A program made the translations under genes and the position numbers. Positions 5,019 to 6,078 of a stretch of DNA of 6,078 bases are shown here, in pieces. The stretch is from Novosphingobium sp. (GTDB lineage: Bacteria > Pseudomonadota > Alphaproteobacteria > Sphingomonadales > Sphingomonadaceae), in contig JAJTFU010000008.1 of the NCBI GenBank assembly GCA_021299075.1, positions 1 through 6,078 of the forward strand, written 5' to 3'. Each line of letters begins with the position of its first letter. The stretch's first letter is position 1. The notes under the pieces were generated by a model. That model had not been told where the DNA came from and made no database searches. It saw only the letters and a list, made by a program, of their open reading frames with translations.

Positions 5019-6078
5019 CTATGTCCTCCGGATCCTCAAGGCCGATGGACAGTCGGACGAAACCCGCCGACTGGTCGTAATATCGTTCGCTTGCCGTGCC
5101 GCCATTGCAACTGGTCATCGCCATTCCGAAGCTGGGGCCAAAACGGATGAAGCTGCTGCGGTTCGCCATGCGTGCGACGGCTTCGGCTCCGCCCTTGTGG
5201 AAAAACGTGATCACGCTGCCCCCGAGATGACCGCAATCAGCGGCAAACGGATCGCGCCAATGGTAGCTCGCTAACCCTGGATAGATCAGTTCAGCAATGC
5301 GGGCATCGGTCGCCAGCTTCGTCGCTACTTGAAGCGCCGAGGAACTGGTTTTCATGACACGAAGATCCAAAGAGCGAACGCCGTCGTGGATCTTGCCTGC
5401 CACCTGCGGTGCCAGCACGCCACCCAGAGTCCAGCGCATCCTTGCAACCGGATTGATCAGTTCAGATCGTCCGATCACCACCCCGCCCATCGCTTCGCCA
5501 AAGCCGCCGATGATCTTGGTCAGGCTGTGAATGACAATATCGACATCATGCTCGAGCGGGCGAAGGATAGCTGGTGACAACAGCGAGTTATCGGCGATGG
5601 AAATCACCCCAAAAGCCTTGCACAACGCCGCGATTTCTCTTGCGGAGCAATAGGCTAGTGCAGGATTGCTGAGTGGTTCGAAGAACAGAACCTTGGGCCT
5701 GTGCTGCGAAAGGTCTGCTTCAAGTGCCGCCAGGTCGTTGGTGTCGGATGCGATCGCCTGTATGCCCAATCTGCTCAAATGATTCGCTAGGAAATCGACA
5801 GTATTGGGATAGGCCCACTTCGAATAGATAAGCCTGTCGCCAGCAGAAAGATGCGCCAGCAGACATTGCGAAATGGCGGACATACCCGAGGCAGCACATA
5901 CCGCGAGCTCGCCCCCCTCAAGCGTTGCCAGAACTTCTTCTAATGCCCATACCGTGGGGCTACCGGCGCGGGCATACTCGACCCGCTGCGTCGGATCGGT
6001 CGGATCGCGTGGAGGAAGATAGCCTGGTGCCGGATCATCCTGGCCAACAGGAAAGAAGTTTGCGGTAATTATTGGGAT
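4993..6078 (-). CDS. Cys/Met-metabolism (trans-sulfuration family) PLP-dependent enzyme, 5' end outside window
   Basis: The frame is open to the window edge and gives 361 residues. The ATG at 5883 is internal, since the 65 codons before it carry family motifs. Family enzymes are about 390-430 residues, so roughly 30 or more N-terminal residues are missing. Seen in order (partial-protein numbering): YARAGSPT (35-42, normally Y.R..NPT, phosphate binding), AASGMSAI, the active-site Tyr in KWAYPNT (Y90), NPAL, ADNSLLSP with the PLP-pyridine Asp (D163), SLTK with the Schiff-base lysine K188 (codon 5515-5517), and GFVRLSIGLEDPEDI with the carboxylate-binding Arg. Members act on cysteine, methionine or homoserine esters by beta/gamma elimination or replacement. 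The SLTKIIGG segment recalls O-acetylhomoserine sulfhydrylases, but the usual GHxx after it is GFGE and the SLGG motif is SFGM. The exact reaction is therefore not assignable. It overlaps the SnoaL-like gene tail to tail by 26 bases. Confidence 0.9.
   Translation of the reverse strand: MPIITANFFPVGQDDPAPGYLPPRDPTDPTQRVEYARAGSPTVWALEEVLATLEGGELAVCAASGMSAISQCLLAHLSAGDRLIYSKWAYPNTVDFLANHLSRLGIQAIASDTNDLAALEADLSQHRPKVLFFEPLSNPALAYCSAREIAALCKAFGVISIADNSLLSPAILRPLEHDVDIVIHSLTKIIGGFGEAMGGVVIGRSELINPVARMRWTLGGVLAPQVAGKIHDGVRSLDLRVMKTSSSALQVATKLATDARIAELIYPGLASYHWRDPFAADCGHLGGSVITFFHKGGAEAVARMANRSSFIRFGPSFGMAMTSCNGGTASERYYDQSAGFVRLSIGLEDPEDIVTELDRIL

Noticed and set aside
4997..5036. Inverted repeat AGGATCCG / CGGATCCT near the gene junction
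   Set aside because: Arms of 8 bases around a self-palindromic GGATCC, 24 bases apart and inside the PLP coding sequence; likely chance, with no T tract and no sign of a mobile-element end.

Overview
The window is GC-rich and gene-dense. It looks like chromosomal or plasmid DNA of an alphaproteobacterium, most likely a sphingomonad (Novosphingobium/Sphingobium-like). The grounds are a large TonB-dependent receptor with the 'EIVVTAQKR' start of the mature protein that is common in that group, Shine-Dalgarno-led genes, and a thiolase/DUF35 pair typical of catabolic regions. The assignment is inference from protein style; no rRNA or other marker gene is present.

Layout. (1) 1-1106, plus strand: the C-terminal part of a thiolase-like (SCP-x/lipid-transfer-type) protein, cut by the window edge. 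It overlaps by 4 bases a DUF35-type protein (zinc ribbon plus OB fold). Such pairs often form one complex acting on acyl-CoA thioesters. (2) 1092-1736, minus strand: an exported di-heme cytochrome c of the c4 type, converging on and overlapping the DUF35 gene by 15 bases. (3) 1737-1905: a divergent intergenic region with a small perfect palindrome and weak promoter-like elements. (4) 1906-4155, plus strand: a complete TonB-dependent outer-membrane receptor, followed by a clear Rho-independent terminator. (5) 4236-5018, plus strand: an exported SnoaL/NTF2-like protein that seems to contain one full domain and the first half of a second. (6) 4993-6078, minus strand: a Cys/Met-metabolism (trans-sulfuration family) PLP-dependent enzyme, lacking only its N-terminal end at the window edge.

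How the genes may fit together: a TonB receptor for uptake, a CoA-thioester thiolase/aldolase-like pair, an electron-carrying periplasmic cytochrome and an exported SnoaL-like protein suit a catabolic island for a hydrophobic or aromatic/steroid-like compound. The ligand and substrate cannot be read from the sequence. The most notable structural point is the junction near 4977-5018. There the SnoaL-like gene stops in mid-domain and its last codons are simply the antisense of the 3' end of the PLP gene, as expected of a rearrangement breakpoint. I saw no RNA genes, insertion sequences, CRISPR arrays or origins, and no strong evidence of a wholly new system.
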